From NCBI GenBank assembly GCA_020845475.1, contig JADLFN010000062.1, positions 1 through 52,778 on the forward strand: 52,778 nucleotides of DNA, written 5' to 3'. The notes under the pieces were generated by a model that worked only from the letters and a program-made list of their open reading frames with translations, made no database searches and was not told the DNA's origin. Within the stretch, counting starts at the first letter, position 1. Each line of letters opens with the position of its first letter. The position numbers were made by a program, and so were the translations under genes. This document shows, piece by piece, positions 15,722-24,119 of the stretch. This DNA is from Planctomycetota bacterium (lineage in GTDB: Bacteria; Planctomycetota; UBA8742; UBA2392).

Positions 15722-17400
15722 ACACTCAAGAAGCCAGATACCTGTTCGCAGCCGCGCTGAATGATTCCTTGAATCTTCCGCAGCGCACGGCCTTTGAACA
15801 GGCGCTCAAAGCCGACGCGAAGCTGCGCGCCCAGTTCGAAGCCTACGCCGATGCGCAGGCCGGCGACGTCGCCAACGTGACCGCGTGGCTTGCGCACAGC
15901 GGCGAGGCTTCGCGCCGCGGTGCCAGCCCGGTGGATGCCCGCGTGGTCAATGAGCTCGTGGCCCGTGTTGACTCGCGCCGCCGCAGCGCGCGCATCGTTC
16001 AGTTCACGCTCGCCGGCACCGGCATCGCGGCCGCAGCCGCGCTCGTGGCGGTGCTGTTTTTCCCACCTTCCACGAGTACGCCCCAACCGGGCACGGAAGG
16101 CGTAAGCACGGCACTGGCGCTGGCCGACAAGCAGGGTCAGCAGGTCTATTCTGACGGCACGCACTACGCCGCCACGACAACGCGCGGCGAAAGCAAGGAT
16201 GGCTCGGTAATCGAGCTTTCGGCGGGCTGTGTCTATCGCATGGAAAAGGGCGCGTTGGTCGTGATTGACGGCGTGGCCAGGTTGAAACTTGCACAGGGCT
16301 CGCTGCGTGTTCGCGCCGGCGGCGCGGAGATTCGCGCCGAAGCTCCGGCTGAATTCAAGGTCGTGGCCCAGGCCACGGCGCCTTCAGACAATTTTGAGGA
16401 GTCTCTTGTGGATTACGACAAGCTGCAACGCCCGCGCAGGCTCGCGCGTTTTGGCGCGGCTTCTTTGACGCTGACTGTCAGCGTGCTGGCGGGTTCGGTA
16501 ACTGTGGATGCCCAGGGCGGTGCAAAAACGCTCAACGCGAACGAAAGCTACGGCCCCACGCTGCTTCAGGCCCAGCCGCAACCGCCCAAGCCGCAGCCCG
16601 GACAACCCGGCCAGCCGCCCAAGGCCGAGGACGTGTTTGAACACCTCGACGCCAACGACGACAACCACCTCGATGAAACCGAGTTCGGCGATCCCGGCCA
16701 CACGGATTTCGACGACAACAAAGACGGCAAGATCAGCCTCGGCGAGTTCAAGAAGCACTTCAAGCCCATGGGCCCCAAAGCGCCCAAGCCCGAAGACGAG
16801 TTCGCCAAGCTCGACAAGAACAAGGACGGCTCGCTCGACGACACCGAGACCAACAAGAAAATGGTCGATGACTTCGACGACAACAAGGACGGCAAGGTCA
16901 GCCTCGATGAATTCAAGGCGCACTGGCGTCCGCCCATGCCTATGCACGGCCCGGAGGAGGAATTCAAGCGCCTCGACAAGAACGATGACGGCAAGCTCGA
17001 CGACGTGGAGATCGAACAAAAGCGCCTAGACGAGCTCGACGCGAACAAGGACGGAAAGGTCGATCTCGACGAGTGGCGCGAGTTCCACAGACCGGAAAAC
17101 GTGTTCAAGCGCCTCGACAAGAACAGTGATGGCAAGCTCGATGACACCGAGGCCGAGAAGCGCATGATCGACGACCTCGACAAGAATAAGGACGGCAAGG
17201 TTGATCTGGATGAGTTCAAGTCGGGAGGGCCGCGTCAGCGTGGCCCGGGCCAACCTCCGCAAGGCGGTCAGCCCCCGCAGGGCGGAGGGCAACCGCCCCG
17301 CGGGCCCGGAGGTCCTGGCGGTGGCCCAGGCCGTGGCCCGGGCGGTCCTGGCGGTCCTGGCGGCGGTCCCGGCGGCGGTCCCGGTCGCCCTCCAAAATAG
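15718..17400 (+). CDS. putative anti-sigma: membrane FecR-like protein with eight EF-hands
   Basis: A 560-residue protein. Residues 1-90 form a helical cytoplasmic region without the HxxxCxxC zinc motif. A single membrane helix lies near 100-120. A FecR-like beta domain follows (about 140-290; VIELSAGCVYRMEKG, GVARLKLAQGSLRVRAGG). Residues 311-500 hold eight calcium-loop motifs of the DxNxDGxLxxxE type in four pairs, for example DDNKDGKISLGEF, DKNKDGSLDDTE and DANKDGKVDLDEW. The last 60 residues are a Gly/Pro-rich tail. Placement directly after an ECF sigma gene suggests an anti-sigma whose outer part senses calcium; that function is inferred. The GTG start overlaps the sigma stop. A strong terminator follows. 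Confidence 0.85.
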   Translation: MNTQEARYLFAAALNDSLNLPQRTAFEQALKADAKLRAQFEAYADAQAGDVANVTAWLAHSGEASRRGASPVDARVVNELVARVDSRRRSARIVQFTLAGTGIAAAAALVAVLFFPPSTSTPQPGTEGVSTALALADKQGQQVYSDGTHYAATTTRGESKDGSVIELSAGCVYRMEKGALVVIDGVARLKLAQGSLRVRAGGAEIRAEAPAEFKVVAQATAPSDNFEESLVDYDKLQRPRRLARFGAASLTLTVSVLAGSVTVDAQGGAKTLNANESYGPTLLQAQPQPPKPQPGQPGQPPKAEDVFEHLDANDDNHLDETEFGDPGHTDFDDNKDGKISLGEFKKHFKPMGPKAPKPEDEFAKLDKNKDGSLDDTETNKKMVDDFDDNKDGKVSLDEFKAHWRPPMPMHGPEEEFKRLDKNDDGKLDDVEIEQKRLDELDANKDGKVDLDEWREFHRPENVFKRLDKNSDGKLDDTEAEKRMIDDLDKNKDGKVDLDEFKSGGPRQRGPGQPPQGGQPPQGGGQPPRGPGGPGGGPGRGPGGPGGPGGGPGGGPGRPPK

Positions 17401-17404
17401 AAAA

Positions 17405-17424
17405 CAGCCCCCGCAAGGGGGCTG
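17405..17424. terminator. bidirectional rho-independent terminator
   Basis: An 8-bp G/C stem with a GCAA loop. It is followed by CTTCTTT on the plus strand and TTTTCTATTTT on the minus strand. It can end the EF-hand gene (plus) and the 69-residue gene at 17507-17716 (minus). Confidence 0.85.
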
Positions 17425-17506
17425 CTTCTTTGGGCGCAAGACTCAAGCACACGCCCGCAGCGCTCGGGAACCAGCGCCAAGAAACTCTCAGCCGGCAAGC
17501 GGAAAA

Positions 17507-17716
17507 CTACAATTCGTCAACGATCGCCTCGATCACGTCCTTGCCGACACGCGTGAACGCCTTGGACAACTCCGTGTGCAGGTCGCCCGTTCCGTGCTTG
17601 ATCTGCATCTTGATGATGTGGCACACCAGCTTCACGGGCTCGGCGTGCTCATTCCACTTAGCCTCGAAAGACGCCTTGGCGCGCGTCTTGATCCCTGCCT
17701 TGTCGCGAATGTTCAT
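17507..17716 (-). CDS. small conserved-looking protein, unknown function
   Basis: A 69-residue protein, probably mostly helical, with a basic N-terminus (MNIRDKAGIKTRAKASFEAK) and a helix ending VIEAIVDEL. It contains one Cys (VCHIIKMQI). The SD is strong (GGGAGG, seven bases before ATG at 17716). It lies alone between two terminators, so it is probably an independent transcription unit. No family recognised. The combination of strong SD and terminator makes a real gene likely. Confidence 0.7.
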   Translation of the reverse strand: MNIRDKAGIKTRAKASFEAKWNEHAEPVKLVCHIIKMQIKHGTGDLHTELSKAFTRVGKDVIEAIVDEL

Positions 17717-17758
17717 GGCTGCTCCCTCCCCCTGTCAAAACCAGCGCACCTTGAAACG

Positions 17759-17786
17759 AAGAAGCCCGCACAAGGGCGGGCTTCTT
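17759..17786 (-). terminator. hairpin terminator of the propeller lipoprotein gene
   Basis: An 11-bp stem (AAGAAGCCCGC with its complement) and a 6-nt loop lie 26 bases past the stop codon at 17812. Flanking pyrimidines on both strands allow action in either direction. Confidence 0.75.
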
Positions 17787-17811
17787 CTTGGTTCCAACTG
17801 TCTTGCCCGAT

Positions 17812-19296
17812 CTAGCGCCCGCCCGCACCGCCGCCCTGCGCGTAGCAGCGGAAAACGTAGCCATCGAGCGTGGCAAGGTAGAGAGCCCGGTCGCGTTCCT
17901 GCATGCTGCCCACGATGAAAGCAAAGTCGCCCATGTTGAACAGCCAGTCCGGACGCATCAGTTTGCCGGTCTTGACATCGTTGATGCGCAGCGTGCGCGA
18001 AAGCGTGCGCATCTCTTCATCCTTGCGCACGATGCGGCCTTCCGACTTCAGCTTGGAAAGCTCACGCGTGCCAAAGGCTTCTTCTTTTTGTTCATAGAGC
18101 ATGTACAGGTGATCGCCGTTCTTCATCAAGACCTTCTGGCCTACGTCGGGTTCCGTCCACATCGGGTCAGCAACCCAGGGCGTGCTCGGGTCGCCGTCAA
18201 CGATGGTCAGAACCGGGCGGTCGCCGGGAACATCAACGTACTTGTATTGATAGGCGCAGAACCAGCCCGGACGGGTGTCGGCGCGCAACCGCGTGCCCTT
18301 GCCGTCATCTGTCGGCACTTCCTTGTCATAGACCTCGAGCGTGCGCACGAAAATCCAGTGGTCTTCCACGAAAATGTCGCCGTAGGGAAGGCCGGGCGTG
18401 GGCACCGTGAATGCCGCTTCGCCTGACTTGAGGAAGCCGAACAACTGCCCGCGGTCCGTGCCTACAAACACCAGGTCATCGTGGATCACGGGCGGCGTGC
18501 GGCTATCGCGCTCGAGGTCAGGGCTGGCGCGGAACTCGCCGCTTTGCGAGTCCACCATGTAAAGCAGGTTGTTGTTGTTCACAAAGACCACGGTCTCGCC
18601 ATCGGCGGCGGGCTTGAGCGCAATCTGCTCAAAGCGGCGCGCGCTGCTCGAACCGGAAGCGGGATAGCTCCAGCTTTCGGCACCCACACCGCGTGCGTTT
18701 GAGATCAGCGAAACACCGCGCATGGAGTTGGAGTTGGTGGCGGGAATGAAAATATGCGTGTCGTTGAAGGCGGGTTCGGCGCTGGGGAAGAGATCCCCTT
18801 CGAAGCGGCCCTTGGCCACGAGACGCGAGAACTCCTCACGCGGGCCGGTCAGGCGGTCATAGGCCTGGTAGGTGCCGTCGGTGTCCATGAGCACCACGTA
18901 ATTACGTGTGGCCATGGGATCGTAGGCGACGCGCTTTTCCAATGGCGTGCGCCAGTGCAGCGTGAAGTTGTTGGGATCAAGGCTCCACATGTGCGGGCCG
19001 TTGTCGTTGTCGATGACCAGAATTTCGTCGCGCACGTCATCGTGAATGACGTGAAGCTGGCGCACGACAACCGGGTCGCGGCGCTGCACGCCCGCAAGGT
19101 CATAGAACTTCATGCGCAGCGGCAACTCTGCCAGTTGCGCCTGATAGTAACTGACCGGCTGGCGCGAGGTGGGATCGGCGGCCACGCCCGACTTCGCCTG
19201 CGGGCGAGCCTGCGATGTGCTGCACGAGGCAACCAGCGCGCAAAGACACGCAAGACCCGCAAAGCGGGCGGCATAGAAACGGTTGGGCTTCTTCAC
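17812..19296 (-). CDS. PQQ-like beta-propeller lipoprotein
   Basis: A 494-residue exported lipoprotein. Starting from the GTG at 19296 (SD AGGGGAG) gives a basic N-terminus, a hydrophobic stretch and the lipobox VASC, with the lipid-bearing Cys near residue 25. The mature part has repeated beta-propeller strands of the PQQ/WD-like type: DEILVIDNDNGPHMWSLDP, NLLYMVDSQSGEF, DLVFVGTDRGQLFGF, HWIFVRTLEVYD and RALYLATLDGYVFRC. These suggest a seven- or eight-blade propeller used as a scaffold in the envelope; no catalytic role is supported. It ends in a short Gly-rich tail. The gene follows the 85-residue gene at 19347-19604 with a 50-bp gap and may share its promoter. Confidence 0.82.
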   Translation of the reverse strand: MKKPNRFYAARFAGLACLCALVASCSTSQARPQAKSGVAADPTSRQPVSYYQAQLAELPLRMKFYDLAGVQRRDPVVVRQLHVIHDDVRDEILVIDNDNGPHMWSLDPNNFTLHWRTPLEKRVAYDPMATRNYVVLMDTDGTYQAYDRLTGPREEFSRLVAKGRFEGDLFPSAEPAFNDTHIFIPATNSNSMRGVSLISNARGVGAESWSYPASGSSSARRFEQIALKPAADGETVVFVNNNNLLYMVDSQSGEFRASPDLERDSRTPPVIHDDLVFVGTDRGQLFGFLKSGEAAFTVPTPGLPYGDIFVEDHWIFVRTLEVYDKEVPTDDGKGTRLRADTRPGWFCAYQYKYVDVPGDRPVLTIVDGDPSTPWVADPMWTEPDVGQKVLMKNGDHLYMLYEQKEEAFGTRELSKLKSEGRIVRKDEEMRTLSRTLRINDVKTGKLMRPDWLFNMGDFAFIVGSMQERDRALYLATLDGYVFRCYAQGGGAGGR

Positions 19297-19346
19297 GTAC
19301 TTCTCCCCTAAGGAGGGTATGGAGGACGCGCCCGGGGGGACAGGCG

Positions 19347-19604
19347 TCAAGACTCGGCGGTCTTGTAGTCCTGCAGGTTGATCTTGTGTTTCTGTTCGTA
19401 ACTGCGCAACTTCTCTATACGTTTGAGGTCTTCCTCAATGCGGTTCACGAGCTTGAAAATATACGGCCTGCCCTTGAGGCGATTCCTCAGGTCTTCGTCC
19501 ATCTTGTCCCACGAGCCACTGTACAACTCATCCCGCAGGATCAGCAGCATGCGCTCTTCTTCAGAGAGCGTGGCATAGTACTTCTTGTGCTCGTCGTCGG
19601 CCAT
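19347..19604 (-). CDS. small charged helical protein, unknown function
   Basis: An 85-residue soluble protein, very rich in Lys, Glu and Asp, and predicted to be helical (EEERMLLILRDELYSGSW; LVNRIEEDLKRIEKLRSYEQ). No signal peptide. The SD AGAGG precedes the ATG at 19604. It lies just upstream of the propeller lipoprotein gene on the same strand and may be co-transcribed. No family recognised. Confidence 0.65.
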   Translation of the reverse strand: MADDEHKKYYATLSEEERMLLILRDELYSGSWDKMDEDLRNRLKGRPYIFKLVNRIEEDLKRIEKLRSYEQKHKINLQDYKTAES

Positions 19605-19784
19605 GCCGCCTCTTTAATGTTTTGGCAACAGTTCTGCATCGCGAGTAAACGAGGTGACAGGGCATTTCGTCAAGTGCAAAACGTAAACGACGCTTCCCTT
19701 GGGCAGTTGCGCCCCTCGCTAAGCCGCGCTGCTTTACGGCTAACCGCGTACAGCATACCGCAAACCATTTGCTACATTGCCCCC

Positions 19785-20636
19785 ATGAATCAGCCATTGC
19801 CCCCACACCACACGCAACCCTTTGGCATGCCCCAGTTTTCGCCCGAAGCCGCGCAAAAGCGGCGCGGGCGTGGCTTGGCCAAGGCCATTGGCGTGGTGCT
19901 GCTGGTCATAGCCATTTTCGGCATGGCAAACCACCTGCTGACGATTTCCATGGTGTTTGGCGGCAACACGATGTCGATGGATTGGCTGCCCGGCATGACG
20001 CCTCAATTGAAGAAAGAAATCGAGCGCATGCAGCAGGAGCAGATCGAGTTCATTCTTGCGCGCTGGAGTTTCTGGGCGTTCGCGGCCGTGGAGTTCGCGA
20101 TTTCGCTCGTCAGCCTTTGGGCCGGCATCAAGCTTCTGCGCAGCCGCCTCAGCGGCATCTTCTGGGCGAAACTGCGCGCGATTGCGGTCCTCGTAACACT
20201 GCCGCTTTGGGGCTACGAAAGTTTCGCGCTCATTGACCTCAGCTTCCAGCAGCAGGAACGCATGATGGAAGTGCAATTGCGCGCCCAGCCCGGAGTTGAT
20301 CCCGCGCGCTCACGCGAAGCCATGGACAAAATGAAACCCGTCATGCGCGCGACCAGTTACGGCGGCATGATCCTCGGCGGCATCTTCATTGTGGTTGTCA
20401 ACGGCGTGCTGCTGCTGCTCATCACCCGGCCGCAGGTGCGCGAGTACCTGGAGCTGGCCGAGACCGGCGGCGACAACGACCTGCCCGTGCACTTCGACGC
20501 GGCTATGGGCCTGCCGATGATGCCGCCCTCAGGCTGGGGTCAAGGCCCGGGCGGCGAAACGGTGCACATGCCGCCGCCAGCAATGGGGCCGGCTGCACGC
20601 TCGGCGGAGATCCCGCCGGACAAGAAAACATACTGA
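19785..20636 (+). CDS. membrane protein, unknown function
   Basis: A 283-residue protein with four predicted membrane helices: about 34-54 (AIGVVLLVIAIFGMANHLL), 95-118, 127-145 and 200-220 (YGGMILGGIFIVVVNGVLLL). The N-terminus is Pro/Gln/Met-rich and cytoplasmic-looking; the C-terminal 60 residues are Pro/Gly/Met-rich. The ATG at 19785 is preferred over an upstream frame that runs antisense through the propeller gene. The stop is adjacent to the end of the convergent PHP gene at 20637. No family recognised. Confidence 0.75.
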   Translation: MNQPLPPHHTQPFGMPQFSPEAAQKRRGRGLAKAIGVVLLVIAIFGMANHLLTISMVFGGNTMSMDWLPGMTPQLKKEIERMQQEQIEFILARWSFWAFAAVEFAISLVSLWAGIKLLRSRLSGIFWAKLRAIAVLVTLPLWGYESFALIDLSFQQQERMMEVQLRAQPGVDPARSREAMDKMKPVMRATSYGGMILGGIFIVVVNGVLLLLITRPQVREYLELAETGGDNDLPVHFDAAMGLPMMPPSGWGQGPGGETVHMPPPAMGPAARSAEIPPDKKTY

Positions 20637-21578
20637 TTACAGACGTGACCGCGCGGCGGACTCTTTCAAGCCCTGCAGCAGATCCGCCGGAACTTTGAAT
20701 CCCCCACCGGCACCGCTTCCAAGGCTGACTTCGGGCTTGGTTACGCCGCCGTGGAAGTCCGCGCCGCCGGTGACGACGAGGCCAAGACGCTTGGCGATTT
20801 CGATGCACCGCGCGCGGAACTCTGGCGGGTGATCGCTGTACACGCACTCGACGCCCATCAGCCCCATGTCGCGCAGCTCGGCGAGATATTTTTCGAGATC
20901 GGCCAGATTCTCGCGGTTGAGCCAAAGCGGGTGCGCCATCACCGGCACGCCGCCGCACTTGCGCACGTGCTCGATGGCTTCGCGCGGCCCGAACGTTTCT
21001 TTCTCGAAGTAGCAGGGCTTGCCGTCGCCCAGCCATTGGTCGAATGCCTCTTGCGTGGACTTCACGTAGCCGCGCTTGAGCAGCACGCGCGCGATGTGTG
21101 GGCGGCCGGTGACGGCCTCGCCGGCTTCTTCGCGGATTTCTTCGTAAGTCACGGGCATGCCGAACTCGGCGAGCTTGCCCACGATCTTCTTGTTGCGCTT
21201 GTGGCGGTTCTCGGCGATTTCGTCCAGCTTGGCGGTGAACACCGTATTCTCGGGCGCAATGAAATACGCAAGCAGGTGAAACGTGCCCTGGCTGTAGGCC
21301 ACACTGATTTCGCAGCCGGGAATGACTTCAATGCCCAACTTTGCGCCTTCATCGATCGCACGGCGCACGCCACGCATGGTGTCGTGGTCGGTCAAGGCGA
21401 TGGCCTGAAGGCCCAGCTTGTGCGCCCAGCGCACCAGAAACTCCGGCTCGAACGCGCCGTCACTGCATGTACTGTGCATGTGCAGGTCGATGCAGCCGTG
21501 AACGTCGGCAGGCGGGCCATCGAAATCGCTCGGCAGCGGAAAGCCGTCAGCGCCCATAGGACGCGGCTTGACATTCAC
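20637..21578 (-). CDS. PHP-domain phosphoesterase
   Basis: About 313 residues. The four PHP metal motifs are visible: IDLHMHSTCSDG (I), ALTDHDTMRGV (II), GRPHIARVLL with upstream GCEISV (III), and VPVMAHPLWL plus GGADFHGG (IV). The closest known function is the TrpH/RnmAM class, which hydrolyses nucleoside 3',5'-bisphosphate or short RNA 5' ends. Start choice is open: GTG at 21578, ATG at 21557 or ATG at 21605. The last would place an AT-rich duplicated motif (near 21610-21640) upstream. It follows the VWA-protein gene, same strand, 65 bp downstream. Confidence 0.88.
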   Translation of the reverse strand: MNVKPRPMGADGFPLPSDFDGPPADVHGCIDLHMHSTCSDGAFEPEFLVRWAHKLGLQAIALTDHDTMRGVRRAIDEGAKLGIEVIPGCEISVAYSQGTFHLLAYFIAPENTVFTAKLDEIAENRHKRNKKIVGKLAEFGMPVTYEEIREEAGEAVTGRPHIARVLLKRGYVKSTQEAFDQWLGDGKPCYFEKETFGPREAIEHVRKCGGVPVMAHPLWLNRENLADLEKYLAELRDMGLMGVECVYSDHPPEFRARCIEIAKRLGLVVTGGADFHGGVTKPEVSLGSGAGGGFKVPADLLQGLKESAARSRL

Positions 21579-21643
21579 CTCTCGGTTACCTTTGCCACTG
21601 CGCATTTTCGGATTGTCGATTGCCAACTGCCGATTGTCGATTG

Positions 21644-24025
21644 TTATCGCCGACGCAGCGCATAACCGCCAAGCAAGCACGCGCTGGCCAGCAGGGCCGC
21701 CAGCCAGGAAAGGTTGACATGGCCCCGTCCGCCCCGCATTGCGGGCTTCCAGTCCCCCAGTGAACTAACCACGCGGATGCCGCGCTGCTGCGCGACAGCG
21801 AAGAACACTTCGTCATCGCCCGTCAGTGCCAGCTCGCGCGACGGCATCTGGATCAAGGCCATGCGCTGGAGCAGGCGCTGGCCCGCGTAAACAAGCAACT
21901 CGTCTGATTGCGGGTATTCCGTAATTTCCCACCGCCCCGCTGATACCAGCCGCGCACGTGTTCCATCGCCCAGTCGCAGGTCTTCATCGGGCGCAGTGCC
22001 TGGCCCGACCCAGATCAACTCGGCGGCCTCGCCGCGCGTATTGAGTTGCAGGTTGGCGCGTTCGGCTCCGGAAAGCAAAAAGCCTAGTGCATCGGAGAGC
22101 GCGTTCACGAAGCCGACATCGCGCCAGATCTCGCCCGACGTGGTCGTGCACAGCGCGAGGGTTCGCCCGGTCATTTCACGTCGCGCCAACAAGGGCCACT
22201 GGCCCTGCTTCCAGTCGCCCTGTGGTGTACGCGCCACAAGCACCATGTCGCCGGGCCGAAGGTCTTTACGGGGCGCAGTGCGGCACAGCTGGGCAAGCTG
22301 TGCCTTCACGCCGGCAATCTGAAACCCTCCGTGGCGAATGCCATCGTCGAGCAATCCCTCTTCGGCTGACGCCAACGCGACGTCGAGCGCCCTGAGAATT
22401 TCGCCAAAGCCACCCGCGCCAACGCTCGCGCTTGCGCCCCTGGCGCCGCCTGCGCGCAGGAGCTTCACCCATGCACGCTCTACGTTCTCTGTCAGCACCA
22501 CATCCAGCGCGCAGCGCGTGGCGGCCTGCGCTCCAAGCGCACGCCAGTCTTCTTCGGTCGCGGCCTCGTTGTTTTCGCCGTCGGTAATGAGCATCACGCG
22601 CCAGTGCTCGACGCTGCCTTGGGGGATGGCGCCCAGCGTCGCGCCCAGCGCCGATTTGATGCGCGTTGCGTTACGCGGCGCAAGCGCGTCAATGCGGCGC
22701 TCAAGCTCGGCTCGTGAACTCACCGGCGAAAACTCGAGCGCGTCGGCCGTGTCAGAAAAGCCCACAATGGCCACAAAGTCACGGCTCGATAGCGAGCCAA
22801 CCAAACGCCGCGCCGCCTGCTTGAGCAAATCGAGGCGCGTTTGGCCGCCGACGGCAGCGCGCATCGAATCCGAGCAATCAAGCAACAGCGCAACATGCCT
22901 TGCCGCGTCGTCGTCCGGTCGAAACGTGACAGGCATAAGGTCTTCGATCGCCGAGCCGCGCCAGCCGCCGGGCCCAAAGGCATATCGCGCGCCTGCCATC
23001 ATCAGGCGGCCGCCTTCACGCACCCAGCGCGCAAGCGGCTCAAGGCCCTCGCGCGTGACCCCGCTTTGCGAAAGGGCCAGGTCATTGGTCACAACCGCGC
23101 TCACGCCCTCAAGCTCGGCGGCGGCGACAGGCAACCTGCTTTGCACGCGCAGTTCATTGAGAGCATCGCTTCCGAGCAGCGCCGCCAGGGCGTCGCTGCC
23201 CTCCGGAATTGCGGCGCCGCGACAATAGAGAATGACGCGCTTGCCGCCGGTCGCCACGGCCAGGCTGGCGACGTCGTTGCGCGGCTCGCGGTCGTTGGCG
23301 CAGTCAATAACCAAGCGCAGCCGCAACAGCCCGGAAGCGGGGGCGACAAAACCGTAGCTTACGTTTTGCGCCACGCCGGCCTTGAGCGACAACGCTCCGT
23401 TTGCAACTTCGCCCTGAGCGCCCAGGATACGCCAACGCACGGAGGCGTCGCGGTCGCAACGTACTTCGGCGCTCAGACTCCCGCTGGCACCAGGCAGTAG
23501 AAATCCCGGCCCGCGCAGTGAAACAACAGCGGCATCAGGCGCCACAGCAGGCGGCGCGCGCAAAAGTGTCACGCTTGAGGGGTCAAGAGCGGACAACAGT
23601 TCTTCAAGACGCCCACGCCCGTCGGTCAACAGCACGCATTCCGACCCTGAACTCACCTCCTGACGCAGCGCCGAAAGTGCTGCGAAGTTCGTGCGGCCGC
23701 CTGCCGGGTCGCCTGAATTGCGCAAGGTGTCCGAGAGCTGGCGGGTATTGAAGGCCGCGCCGCTGCGCGTGAGTTCCTGATCAAGCATCGGGCGCGCCTG
23801 CGCCAGTCGCGGCTCCATGGATCCGCTGACATCCAGCACGGCAACATGAATGGTTTCTTCACCCGCCACCATCACCGGCTGCGCAGCCACCACGCAGAAA
23901 AGCGCGGCCGCAACGCAGAAGAGCGGGGGCGAAGGCTTGCGCCGTGCCCACAACACGCCCCCCGCAAGCAGCAAAAGCGCGGCTGCGCCAAAGATGAACA
24001 CCGGCTGGAGAAAGCTAAAGCCCAA
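21644..24025 (-). CDS. membrane protein with two VWA domains
   Basis: About 793 residues from a TTG at 24025, with the typical FLQPVFIF start of BatA-like proteins; the frame is open to 24211, but that part overlaps the divergent gene. Two helices lie near the N-terminus (about 5-25 and 35-55) and one at the C-terminus (LAALLASACLLGGYALRRR). A first, shorter VWA-like segment has the MIDAS motif DVSGS near residue 65. A second, complete VWA domain starts LLLDCSDSMRAA and ends near LITDGENNE. Between them is a GATase1-like segment (REGGRLMMAGARYAFGPGGW). VWA proteins of this type serve in envelope stress or metal-dependent complexes. It sits upstream of the PHP gene and is divergent from the SpoIID-like gene. 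Confidence 0.8.
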   Translation of the reverse strand: MGFSFLQPVFIFGAAALLLLAGGVLWARRKPSPPLFCVAAALFCVVAAQPVMVAGEETIHVAVLDVSGSMEPRLAQARPMLDQELTRSGAAFNTRQLSDTLRNSGDPAGGRTNFAALSALRQEVSSGSECVLLTDGRGRLEELLSALDPSSVTLLRAPPAVAPDAAVVSLRGPGFLLPGASGSLSAEVRCDRDASVRWRILGAQGEVANGALSLKAGVAQNVSYGFVAPASGLLRLRLVIDCANDREPRNDVASLAVATGGKRVILYCRGAAIPEGSDALAALLGSDALNELRVQSRLPVAAAELEGVSAVVTNDLALSQSGVTREGLEPLARWVREGGRLMMAGARYAFGPGGWRGSAIEDLMPVTFRPDDDAARHVALLLDCSDSMRAAVGGQTRLDLLKQAARRLVGSLSSRDFVAIVGFSDTADALEFSPVSSRAELERRIDALAPRNATRIKSALGATLGAIPQGSVEHWRVMLITDGENNEAATEEDWRALGAQAATRCALDVVLTENVERAWVKLLRAGGARGASASVGAGGFGEILRALDVALASAEEGLLDDGIRHGGFQIAGVKAQLAQLCRTAPRKDLRPGDMVLVARTPQGDWKQGQWPLLARREMTGRTLALCTTTSGEIWRDVGFVNALSDALGFLLSGAERANLQLNTRGEAAELIWVGPGTAPDEDLRLGDGTRARLVSAGRWEITEYPQSDELLVYAGQRLLQRMALIQMPSRELALTGDDEVFFAVAQQRGIRVVSSLGDWKPAMRGGRGHVNLSWLAALLASACLLGGYALRRR

Positions 24026-24119
24026 GGCGGCAACCGTCCGATAGTCGAATGATGTTCCGCATTCTGTCTGCGCCCGACGATAAGGCGCAATGCGAAAGCA
24101 AGCCAACAAGGAAAGAAAG

